A stretch of 64,000 nt of DNA, from positions 40,282-104,281 of the forward strand of contig CALXKK010000004.1 of assembly GCA_944388935.1 (NCBI GenBank), in the 5' to 3' direction. The notes beneath the pieces are model-generated. The model searched no databases, was not told the DNA's origin, and saw nothing but the letters and a program-made list of their open reading frames with translations. The position numbers and the translations under genes were made by a program. This document shows, piece by piece, positions 57,614 to 64,000 of the stretch. The stretch comes from an uncultured Clostridia bacterium. Lineage in GTDB: Bacteria; Bacillota; Clostridia; TANB77; CAG-508. Each line of letters starts with the position of its first letter. Position 1 is the stretch's first letter.

Positions 57614-59053
57614 ATGAGAGAACATCAATTAATAGATATAGAAAAAATATTAGTAAATCCAGAAAATCCAAGACATACACAAATTATGATACCAGATCAA
57701 CTTTTTATTATGCAACAATTAGTAAGAAATACTAGGGAAGCCAAATCAATGCATAAATTAATTAGTGATATATATACTAATGGTTGGTATCCACAATCAA
57801 TAGTTACAGTTACTTATGATAAAGATAAAGGAAAATATATAGCTTGGGACGGAAATAGAAGATTAACAGCAATGAAAATTTTAAAAAATCCTCAATTGGT
57901 GGAATCTTTTAAATATTTTTCATATACACAAATAAGAAATATTTATGCAATGAGTTCAGGAATTCAAGGAGAAGATTATTTTCAAATTCCTTGTTATGTG
58001 GCAGATTCTTTTGAAGATTGCGCAGGCTATATAAGGAATATACATACAACTGATACAGGAGCTTTGAAATGGGATACAGCTTCGATAAAAAGATTTGAGG
58101 ATAAAATGGGAGTAAAGAATGTTTTCTCACAAATGCAAGGATATTGTAAAACAGCATTTAATGGAATTGGCAGTGATTTTTCTGTTAATAAATTTGAAAA
58201 AATTGTTTCATCTAAAATAGGAAAAAAGTACTTAAATATTACCTTTGATAATAATATTTTAATGCCTTTATCTTCAATAGATGAACTAGAAAAGAAAGTA
58301 TCACGAATTGTACAAGACATTATAAGTGGAAAAATTACAAGTAATACAATAAAAAATAATGCTAATATAGAAAAGTATTTGTTCGAAAATATACAAGATA
58401 ATATTGAAAAAACAACAAGTTCCAATGAGATAATAAATAATGATGTAAACAACCAAAATAAACAGATGATATTATTTGAAAATAATAAAGAAAATAGTGA
58501 AAAAAACAATCTTAATGAAATAGGAATAGTTGATAATAAACAAGATGCAAGTATAGGATTAAATAAATTTAAATGTATAAGAAAGTATAATAGCATTTTA
58601 TTTAAAAATATAGATTGCAGTAAATTAAAATATAGCAATGAGAGAGCTATTGGAATTAAAAATTTATGCTCTGAAATTCAACATTTATCGTTTGGAAATT
58701 TATATAAAAGTTATCCAATATCGTATTGTTTTTTAATTCGTTCATTATTAGAACAATCTAGTATTTATTTTTTGATAAATAAACAAAAGTGGCAAAAATG
58801 GAAAAAAGAGAATAATAATATAGATTTAAGATTGGAAAAGATTATAAATAAAATTTCAATAGATAAAAGAAATCTTATAAATGATGATACTATTTTAAGA
58901 GCATGGGATACATGCTTTAAAAGTGAGGGAATGAAGAATTATTTAGATTTGGTAATACATCACCCATATAAGATTATTGCAAACGTAGAGGCTATAAAAA
59001 CAATTAGTGAAATGGGAATGTTTGCCATAATTCAATTTTTTATAAATAATTAA
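57614..59053 (+). CDS. ParB-like N-terminal domain protein with helical C-terminus
   Basis: A 479-residue protein. The first 120 residues resemble ParB/sulfiredoxin-type domains: IEKILVNPENPRHTQ and WDGNRRLTAMKIL, the DGNRR loop of ParB-like nucleases and CTPases. Residues about 235-300 are Asn/Lys-rich and probably flexible. The last 150 residues are helical (ISYCFLIRSLLEQSSIYFLI, and an Asp-Leu-rich repeat) with no motif I know. ATG 57614 has GGGGGA about 7 nt upstream. It is not near parA or an origin. Proteins of this kind occur in defence and mobile regions; the remnant just upstream supports such a setting. Confidence 0.6.
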   Translation: MREHQLIDIEKILVNPENPRHTQIMIPDQLFIMQQLVRNTREAKSMHKLISDIYTNGWYPQSIVTVTYDKDKGKYIAWDGNRRLTAMKILKNPQLVESFKYFSYTQIRNIYAMSSGIQGEDYFQIPCYVADSFEDCAGYIRNIHTTDTGALKWDTASIKRFEDKMGVKNVFSQMQGYCKTAFNGIGSDFSVNKFEKIVSSKIGKKYLNITFDNNILMPLSSIDELEKKVSRIVQDIISGKITSNTIKNNANIEKYLFENIQDNIEKTTSSNEIINNDVNNQNKQMILFENNKENSEKNNLNEIGIVDNKQDASIGLNKFKCIRKYNSILFKNIDCSKLKYSNERAIGIKNLCSEIQHLSFGNLYKSYPISYCFLIRSLLEQSSIYFLINKQKWQKWKKENNNIDLRLEKIINKISIDKRNLINDDTILRAWDTCFKSEGMKNYLDLVIHHPYKIIANVEAIKTISEMGMFAIIQFFINN

Positions 59054-59114
59054 TAAAAATTTAAAAAACACTAAATTTATGAGATAATTTAATAGAAAGA
59101 AGAGAATGTTAAAA

Positions 59115-60134
59115 ATGGAAATCAAATATATAAATAAAGTACCAAAAGACACGGAATACAATATGTTAACTGAAAGTGTTGGATGGGGTATTAGAGATGA
59201 GAACATAGTAAAAGAAGCATTAGAAAATACATTATATTCTTTATGTGCTTATGACGGAGATAAACTTATAGGATATGGTAGAATAATAGGGGATAAAACA
59301 ATTTTCTTATATATTCAAGATATTATGGTTATTCCAGAATATCAAGGTAAAAAAATAGGAACAGAAATAATGAAAAAGTTATTAAATCAAATAGATGAAT
59401 ATAAGAAAGTAAATCCAAACATTAGAACTTATTTAGGAGCATCTAAAGGAAAAGAAGATTTTTATAAGAAATTTGGATTTGTATCAAGACCTAATGAAGA
59501 GCTTGGAGCAGGAATGATACTAAAGAGCAACCTAAGCGACAACCAAACAATAACACTAGAAAATATTGATATAAATGAATTTAAAAATATTGTATATCCC
59601 GAGTATTTAAAATTATTTCCAAAAGAAGAAAGAAAAAGTCTAGAAGAAATAGAAAAAAATTATGATAAAGGTATAGCAAAGTTTATAAAAATAAAGCATA
59701 ATGATGAATTTGTTGGATTTTTAATGCTTAATACAATTCGAGAAAGTAAATATATACAATTAGATTATTTTGCTATTTTACCGAAATATCAGAGTAAAGG
59801 TTATGGCTCAAAAGTAATAAAAGAGTTAAAGAATAAATGTAAAGATTATGTTGGAATAATTATAGAAGTTGAAACATTAGGTTTAGGAAAAGATTATGAG
59901 GAAAACAAAATTAGAGCAAAAAGAGTGGCTTTTTATGAAAGATTGGGATTTACAAAATTAAACTATGAATTAAAATGGTTTAACAAAGTAGTGTTTTCAT
60001 TGTATATACTTAATAATTCTATCAACAAAGAAAGTGATAGTGAAATCTTAAAAAATATGTTTAATATTTACTATGCAACTCACGGAAAAGAAAGAGTAGA
60101 TACAAATTGTGAGATAATTAATGAAAGTAACTAA
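59115..60134 (+). CDS. Tandem GNAT acetyltransferase (two domains)
   Basis: A 339-residue protein with two GNAT folds. Domain 1 (about 1-135) has the acetyl-CoA loop VIPEYQGKKIGTEIMKKLL and the end DFYKKFGFVSRP. Domain 2 (about 150-290) has LDYFAILPKYQSKGYGSKVIKEL and VAFYERLGFTKLN. Both keep Q/RxxGxG/A. The substrate is unknown. The tail (300-339) is helical. ATG 59115 is preferred, as GAAGAG lies about 9-10 nt upstream. Double GNATs of this kind occur in Firmicutes; some modify antibiotics, most are unassigned. Confidence 0.82.
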   Translation: MEIKYINKVPKDTEYNMLTESVGWGIRDENIVKEALENTLYSLCAYDGDKLIGYGRIIGDKTIFLYIQDIMVIPEYQGKKIGTEIMKKLLNQIDEYKKVNPNIRTYLGASKGKEDFYKKFGFVSRPNEELGAGMILKSNLSDNQTITLENIDINEFKNIVYPEYLKLFPKEERKSLEEIEKNYDKGIAKFIKIKHNDEFVGFLMLNTIRESKYIQLDYFAILPKYQSKGYGSKVIKELKNKCKDYVGIIIEVETLGLGKDYEENKIRAKRVAFYERLGFTKLNYELKWFNKVVFSLYILNNSINKESDSEILKNMFNIYYATHGKERVDTNCEIINESN

Positions 60135-60187
60135 TAAAGAATAAGAGCAAAAAAAATACAAATAATAATTGGTAAGGAGTGGATATT

Positions 60188-61045
60188 ATGGAACAAAATA
60201 AATATAAAATCGTTTTTATAGACATAGATGGAACGTTAGTAACTGATGAAAAGAAAGTTCCTGAACAAAATGTACAAGCTATAAAAAAAGTGAAAGAAAA
60301 CGGAATAGAAGTTGTATTAACTTCAGGAAGACCTTATCAAAGTATAGAAATGTATAGTAATGAAGTTGGAGCAATACCATATGTAATTGGCTCTAATGGT
60401 GGAATTGTTGCAAATTTTAAAGAAAGAAAAAATATCTTTTGTAGAGATATTCCAAAGGATGTTGCTATAAAAGTTTTTGAGTATTTAAAGGAAAGAAATT
60501 TATATGCTGTAGCAACTCTATCTGGTGATTTATTTGTAGAAGAGGGAAAATACAGTATAACTCCTGAGAATAGAAGTGAAGTAAATATTATTAATTCATT
60601 AAAAGACACTTTATCTGAAACTAAGGAACCAATAATGAAATTCAGTGTTATAGATTATGATGCAGAGAAACTTGAAAAAGCAAGAGAAGAAATATTAAAT
60701 TCATTTGATGTTACAACAACGAAAGTTGATGAATTTATGATACCAATGAGATTTAGAGATGCAAATAATAATTATGCAATTCCTCATGTTATGGATGTAA
60801 TGCCAAAGGGTACAAATAAAGCAGAAGGAATAATAGAGTTATCAAAATATTTAAATATAGATTTATCTGAGACAGTTGTTTTTGGTGATGGAATGAACGA
60901 CATAGAGATGATTAAGGCTGGAGGTTTATCAGTTGCAATGGGAAACGCCTCAGAGGAATTAAAGAAATTAGCAGATGTAGTTACAAAAACTAATAATGAA
61001 GCTGGAGTAGCATATGAACTAAATAGAATTTTTAATTTAGATTAA
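60188..61045 (+). CDS. Cof-type HAD-IIB phosphatase
   Basis: A 285-residue HAD hydrolase of the Cof type: motif I FIDIDGTLVTDEK, motif II VLTSGRPYQS, a large type-C2 cap, KGTNKAEGI, and motif IV VFGDGMNDIEMIKAGGLSVAMGNA. Such enzymes dephosphorylate sugar phosphates, flavin precursors or pyridoxal phosphate with broad range. ATG 60188 is chosen, with AAGGAG 10 nt upstream. lgt follows after 13 bases, so they share a transcript. Confidence 0.9.
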   Translation: MEQNKYKIVFIDIDGTLVTDEKKVPEQNVQAIKKVKENGIEVVLTSGRPYQSIEMYSNEVGAIPYVIGSNGGIVANFKERKNIFCRDIPKDVAIKVFEYLKERNLYAVATLSGDLFVEEGKYSITPENRSEVNIINSLKDTLSETKEPIMKFSVIDYDAEKLEKAREEILNSFDVTTTKVDEFMIPMRFRDANNNYAIPHVMDVMPKGTNKAEGIIELSKYLNIDLSETVVFGDGMNDIEMIKAGGLSVAMGNASEELKKLADVVTKTNNEAGVAYELNRIFNLD

Positions 61046-61058
61046 AAAAGGAGAAAAT

Positions 61059-61892
61059 ATGACTACTATAACATTTCCTGCATTTAATATAAATTTAACA
61101 ATTTCTAGAATAGCTTTTTCGATTGGAAATATACACATATATTGGTATGGAATTTTTATAGGTTTAGCTTTTATAATTGCAATATTTGCACTAAAAAAAG
61201 ATTCAAAAAAATATGATATAAATTACGAAGACATATTAGAATTAATAATAATTCTTATACCAGTAGCAATAATTTGTACTAGATTGTATTATGTAATATT
61301 TAACTTACAATATTATTTAAGCAATCCATCTCAAATTTTTAATATAAAAAATGGTGGACTTGCTGTATATGGAGGAATAATTGGAGCAGCTATAACTATA
61401 ATAATCTTTTGCAAAATTAAAAAATTAAAATTGTTAGATATGTTTGATATGTTAGTTCCATATTTAGCTTTGGGACAAGCAATTGGAAGATGGGGAAATT
61501 TTGTAAATGGTGAAGCTCATGGAGTTCAAACTAATAATATATTTAGAATGGGAATAGTTGAAAATGGTATATATATGGAGGTTCATCCAACATTTCTATA
61601 TGAATCAATTTCTACATTAATTTTGTTCTTCATATTAACATATCTAAAAAATCATAGGAAATATGAAGGACAACTAACAATTGTATATTTACTAGTATAT
61701 TCTGCAATTAGGGCTGTAATAGAAGGATTAAGAACAGATAGTTTAATGATTGGAAACATACGAGTGTCACAATTACTGTCAATTATTATATTTTCAACCA
61801 TGTTAATTGTATTGATTTATATAAATCAAAGAAAAAAGAAGACGATAGAAAATGATTATAGAAAAAATAATGTAATACAAAGTTTAAAATAA
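61059..61892 (+). CDS. lgt: Prolipoprotein diacylglyceryl transferase
   Basis: A 277-residue membrane enzyme with about seven spans that puts the diacylglyceryl group on the lipobox cysteine of lipoproteins. The signature is AIGRWGNFVNGEAHG. Other matches are HIYWYGIFIGLAF, GGLAVYGGIIGA, and HPTFLYESI. AAAAGGAGAAAAT precedes the ATG. The downstream Nudix gene starts 13 bases after its stop. Length is typical. Confidence 0.96.
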   Translation: MTTITFPAFNINLTISRIAFSIGNIHIYWYGIFIGLAFIIAIFALKKDSKKYDINYEDILELIIILIPVAIICTRLYYVIFNLQYYLSNPSQIFNIKNGGLAVYGGIIGAAITIIIFCKIKKLKLLDMFDMLVPYLALGQAIGRWGNFVNGEAHGVQTNNIFRMGIVENGIYMEVHPTFLYESISTLILFFILTYLKNHRKYEGQLTIVYLLVYSAIRAVIEGLRTDSLMIGNIRVSQLLSIIIFSTMLIVLIYINQRKKKTIENDYRKNNVIQSLK

Positions 61893-61905
61893 TGAAGGAG
61901 TATAT

Positions 61906-62319
61906 ATGAAGAAATTAAATGTAATAATGGTTTTTAATAAGAATAAAGATAAGATATTAATGTGCAAAAGAGCCAAAGAACCATTTAAAGGAAAACTTAA
62001 TTTAGTTGGTGGAAAAGTAGAAAAAGATGAAGATGAATTACATGCTGCATATAGAGAATTAGAGGAAGAAACAGGAATTACTAAAAGGGACATTGAATTA
62101 ACTAATGTTATGAATTACGAATATAAAATTCAAGATATGAAATTGGAAGTTTATGCAGGTAAATTAAATAAAGATGTTAAGCTAGTGGAAGAAATAAATA
62201 AACTACTTTGGGTTGATAGAAATGATAACTTTTTTGATGTGGAAAAATATGCAGGAGAGGGAAATATAGGACATATGTTAAAGCATGTAGAACTGTATGA
62301 AGATAAGATTCTAAAATAA
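61906..62319 (+). CDS. Nudix hydrolase (8-oxo-dGTPase-like)
   Basis: A 137-residue protein with the Nudix box GGKVEKDEDELHAAYRELEEETG. KVEKDEDELHAAYRELEEETGI keeps all metal-binding glutamates. The first strand NVIMVFNKNKDKILMCKRA is that of MutT-type cleaners of oxidised nucleotides, but the substrate is not fixed by sequence. GAAGGAGTATAT precedes the ATG. It is probably co-transcribed with lgt, and a palindromic element lies just after it. Confidence 0.88.
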   Translation: MKKLNVIMVFNKNKDKILMCKRAKEPFKGKLNLVGGKVEKDEDELHAAYRELEEETGITKRDIELTNVMNYEYKIQDMKLEVYAGKLNKDVKLVEEINKLLWVDRNDNFFDVEKYAGEGNIGHMLKHVELYEDKILK

Positions 62320-62323
62320 ATAT

Positions 62324-62351
62324 GAACTTTTAAGGTCCGTCCCTAAAGTTC
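62324..62351. repeat. REP-like palindromic element, copy 5
   Basis: A 28-bp element identical to the copy at 15125-15152 (ends GAACTTT/AAAGTTC, core AGGTCCGTCC). It begins five bases after the Nudix stop and runs up to the ribosome binding site of the next gene. Confidence 0.8.
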
Positions 62352-62365
62352 AAAGGAGGAAAAAA

Positions 62366-62968
62366 ATGGAAGTATTATTTGCAACAACAAACCCAGCAAA
62401 AGTTAGAATGTATGCTGACAAATTAGCAGAAAAAGGAGTAAAACTTTATACGCTAAAAGATTTAAATATAGAAGATTCTGTAGAAGAAAATGGTAAGAAT
62501 TCAATGAAAAATGCAATAATAAAAGCAGAGGGATATTATAAATTTGCTAATATGCCAACAATTGGAATGGATAATAGCTTATTTATAGAAGGAATAGAAG
62601 ATGAAGACCAGCCAGGAACTCATGTAAGAAGAATTCATGGGAAAAGATTATCTGACAAAGAAATGATTGATTATTATACTGGTTTAGTAAAGAAATATGG
62701 TAAAGACTTAAAGGCTAAGTGGGTTTATGGAATGGCTATTTATAATGGACAGGATGTAAAAACATTTACTTGGTCAAAAGGAGATTTTTATTTCGTAGAA
62801 AAACCATCATCTATTTTAAATGAGGGTTATCCATTAGATTCTATAAGTGTAATGCCTGACTCAGGAAAATATTTTGTAGATTTAACTCGCGAAGAAAAGG
62901 ATGAATATAAAAATAAAGATGCAAAAGATGAAGATGTAATTAATTTCATTTTAGAGAGTTTAAAATAA
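62366..62968 (+). CDS. HAM1/RdgB-like non-canonical purine NTP pyrophosphatase (divergent)
   Basis: A 200-residue protein with the Ham1 start LFATTNPAKVRMYADKL (NxxK) and then NSMKNAIIKAEGYYKFANMPTIGMDNSLFIEG, which corresponds to the family's DDSGLxV metal site. PGTHVRRIHGKRLSD stands where RdgB has PGxxSARY. It is more distant than standard RdgB but the length and order agree. The family removes ITP and XTP from the pool. AAAGGAGGAAAAA precedes the ATG. The neighbouring Nudix gene also cleans nucleotides. Confidence 0.8.
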   Translation: MEVLFATTNPAKVRMYADKLAEKGVKLYTLKDLNIEDSVEENGKNSMKNAIIKAEGYYKFANMPTIGMDNSLFIEGIEDEDQPGTHVRRIHGKRLSDKEMIDYYTGLVKKYGKDLKAKWVYGMAIYNGQDVKTFTWSKGDFYFVEKPSSILNEGYPLDSISVMPDSGKYFVDLTREEKDEYKNKDAKDEDVINFILESLK

Positions 62969-62980
62969 TTTGGAGGATGT

Positions 62981-63925
62981 ATGAAAATTCCATACGAGTT
63001 AGAAGAAAAAATTGAAAAAGAACTAGAAAATGTAAAATTAACAGATTTGAAAGAAACAGCAAAAAAATTAAGTGATAGATATATGAACGAAAAAAGAGCG
63101 GGTCAAAGTTTATTAAATAAAGAGATGGAAGCTCTTGCGTATTCTATCATACGAATGCCAGCTACGTTTTGCGCTGTTAATAAAGCATTACAAGAAACAT
63201 TAAAAAGATATAGTCCAGAAATAAAAACAATGTTGGATATAGGTGCAGGAACTGGAGCTGGTGAATGGGCAGTCTTAAGCAATATAGATGTAAACCAAAT
63301 TATATGTATAGAGCGCGAAGATAAAATGCGAAAATTAGGACAAAAGTTAGCACCTGATTTTGAAAATATAAATTGGAAAAGTCAAGATATTGTAGACGAA
63401 AACATAACTGATACCGCAGACTTAGTAATTGTTTCTTATATGATTAATGAGTTACAAGAAGCCAGAAAAGAGCAAGTGATAGAAAATATTTTAAGTATAT
63501 TTAATAAAATTGTAATTTTTATAGAGCCTGGAACACCAGAAGGATTTAACAATATAAGAAAAATTCAAAGGATGGCGATAGAAAAAGGACTAAATATCCT
63601 AGCACCATGTACTAGTCAAAAAGAATGTAAATTACCTCAAGATGATTGGTGTCATTCTTTAGTAAGAGTGGAAAGAAATAAAATACATAAATTTGTAAAA
63701 GATGCAGAAGCACCATATGAGGATGAAAAGTTCTCTTATATAGCTATTTCTAAAGAAAAAATTAATAATAGTGGTTCTAGAATATTAAGACATCCAATCA
63801 TTTCTAGTGGATTTATAAAAATGAAGTTATGCACTAATGGAAATATAGAAGAGAAGACTTTTACTAAGAAAGATAAGGAAATATTCAAAAGGGCTAAGAA
63901 GTTAAAATGTGGTGATTTTATGTAA
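62981..63925 (+). CDS. Rsm22-family SAM-dependent methyltransferase
   Basis: A 314-residue protein of the Rsm22 family (named after a mitochondrial ribosome-associated protein). The SAM-binding site is MLDIGAGTGAGEWAV. Conserved parts are MPATFCAVNKAL, VVSYMINELQEA, FIEPGTPEGFNNI, and the cysteine cluster CTSQKECKLPQDDWCHS that binds a metal or Fe-S cluster in relatives. It probably acts on ribosomal RNA or the small subunit during assembly. GGAGGATGT precedes the ATG. A repeated element follows its stop. Confidence 0.88.
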   Translation: MKIPYELEEKIEKELENVKLTDLKETAKKLSDRYMNEKRAGQSLLNKEMEALAYSIIRMPATFCAVNKALQETLKRYSPEIKTMLDIGAGTGAGEWAVLSNIDVNQIICIEREDKMRKLGQKLAPDFENINWKSQDIVDENITDTADLVIVSYMINELQEARKEQVIENILSIFNKIVIFIEPGTPEGFNNIRKIQRMAIEKGLNILAPCTSQKECKLPQDDWCHSLVRVERNKIHKFVKDAEAPYEDEKFSYIAISKEKINNSGSRILRHPIISSGFIKMKLCTNGNIEEKTFTKKDKEIFKRAKKLKCGDFM

Positions 63926-63987
63926 TATAGGTTTAAAATAGATATGTCACAAGTAATATGAAAAAATATTGAAAGAGAGTACCAAAA
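63926..63987 (+). repeat. Copy 2 of the AAATAGATATGTCACA intergenic sequence
   Basis: Positions 63936-63951 repeat the 16-mer at 8558-8573 exactly. Flanks ATATAGGTT before, GTAA and an A-run after, and GTACCA at the end also match. Here too it lies just upstream of a gene start. Confidence 0.5.
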
Positions 63988-64000
63988 ATGATATTGTTTA
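63988..64000 (+). CDS. Possible start of the next gene (cut by window edge)
   Basis: An ATG at 63988 follows GAAAGAGAG at moderate spacing. Only four codons (MILF) are visible, so no identity can be given. Confidence 0.2.

Noticed and set aside
1..64000. CRISPR array
   Set aside because: No run of regularly spaced direct repeats and no cas gene was seen. The GGGACGGTCC elements are scattered, not arrayed.
1..64000. Complete insertion sequence or prophage
   Set aside because: No transposase, integrase or phage structural gene is present; tRNA-Leu and tRNA-Trp show no duplicated 3' ends within the window.

Overview
The window reads as a chromosome segment of a low-G+C, Gram-positive, obligately anaerobic bacterium of the class Clostridia. 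Most genes are AT-rich, sit behind AGGAGG-type ribosome binding sites, and run on the + strand. Anaerobic metabolism is shown by a complete [FeFe]-hydrogenase trio (NuoE-like, NuoF-like, HydA) and by formate-tetrahydrofolate ligase. A SleB-type cell-wall hydrolase and a Spo0A-box-like sequence suggest a spore-forming ancestry. The standard code is used. The genus cannot be told from the sequence; an uncultured gut-type lineage is a guess.

Layout: 1-4.3 kb holds the end of a DnaJ-like gene, then a WYL regulator, an AAA+ ATPase and a GIY-YIG nuclease, which form a candidate defence cassette. 4.3-8.6 kb holds an FAD/Rieske oxidoreductase and small membrane proteins (DUF4230, DUF2752, two DUF4190). 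8.6-12.9 kb is the hydrogenase operon. 12.9-17.6 kb has a CYTH protein, a frameshifted PepD and accD-accA-fabI. 19.3-21.3 kb is a surface protein with its class B sortase, followed by tRNA-Leu. 22.3-27.6 kb is a Bce-type peptide-resistance module (response regulator, kinase, ABC ATPase, permease). It is split by an opposite-strand, higher-G+C gene that has a paralogue at 28.5 kb. 29.2-31.6 kb has a pentapeptide-repeat protein and an ABC-F protein, so the stretch from 22 to 32 kb is rich in antibiotic-tolerance functions.

31.7-48.9 kb is a housekeeping core: rsmE, yicC, remA, rpoZ, gmk, priA, def, fmt, the Asp23/AmaP/DUF2273 envelope-stress set, nusB, xseA, xseB, fhs, sleB, yqeG, a prepilin peptidase, an M24 peptidase, efp and a CD1247-type zinc protein. 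49-52.4 kb holds a third higher-G+C gene, tmRNA, tRNA-Trp, an M23 peptidase that appears to start at ATA, and a higher-G+C beta-CASP ribonuclease. 52.5-64 kb holds an HAD phosphatase, a 23S rRNA methyltransferase, two tandem homologous small-RNA candidates beside a MazF/PemK-like gene, an in-frame deformylase-Nudix fusion, a remnant of an ATP-binding regulator, a ParB-like protein, a double GNAT, lgt, Nudix, HAM1-like and Rsm22 genes.

Three signals cut across these regions. Five copies of a 27-28 bp palindromic GGGACGGTCC element lie between genes. Three higher-G+C, oppositely oriented single-gene cassettes share an AGGAGG about 55 nt upstream of the real start, close to the predicted mRNA 5' end. 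Two genes (the AAA+ ATPase and yqeG) have an inverted repeat whose right arm is their own ribosome binding site and whose left arm lies upstream of the transcription start, so translation would be blocked only on read-through RNA.
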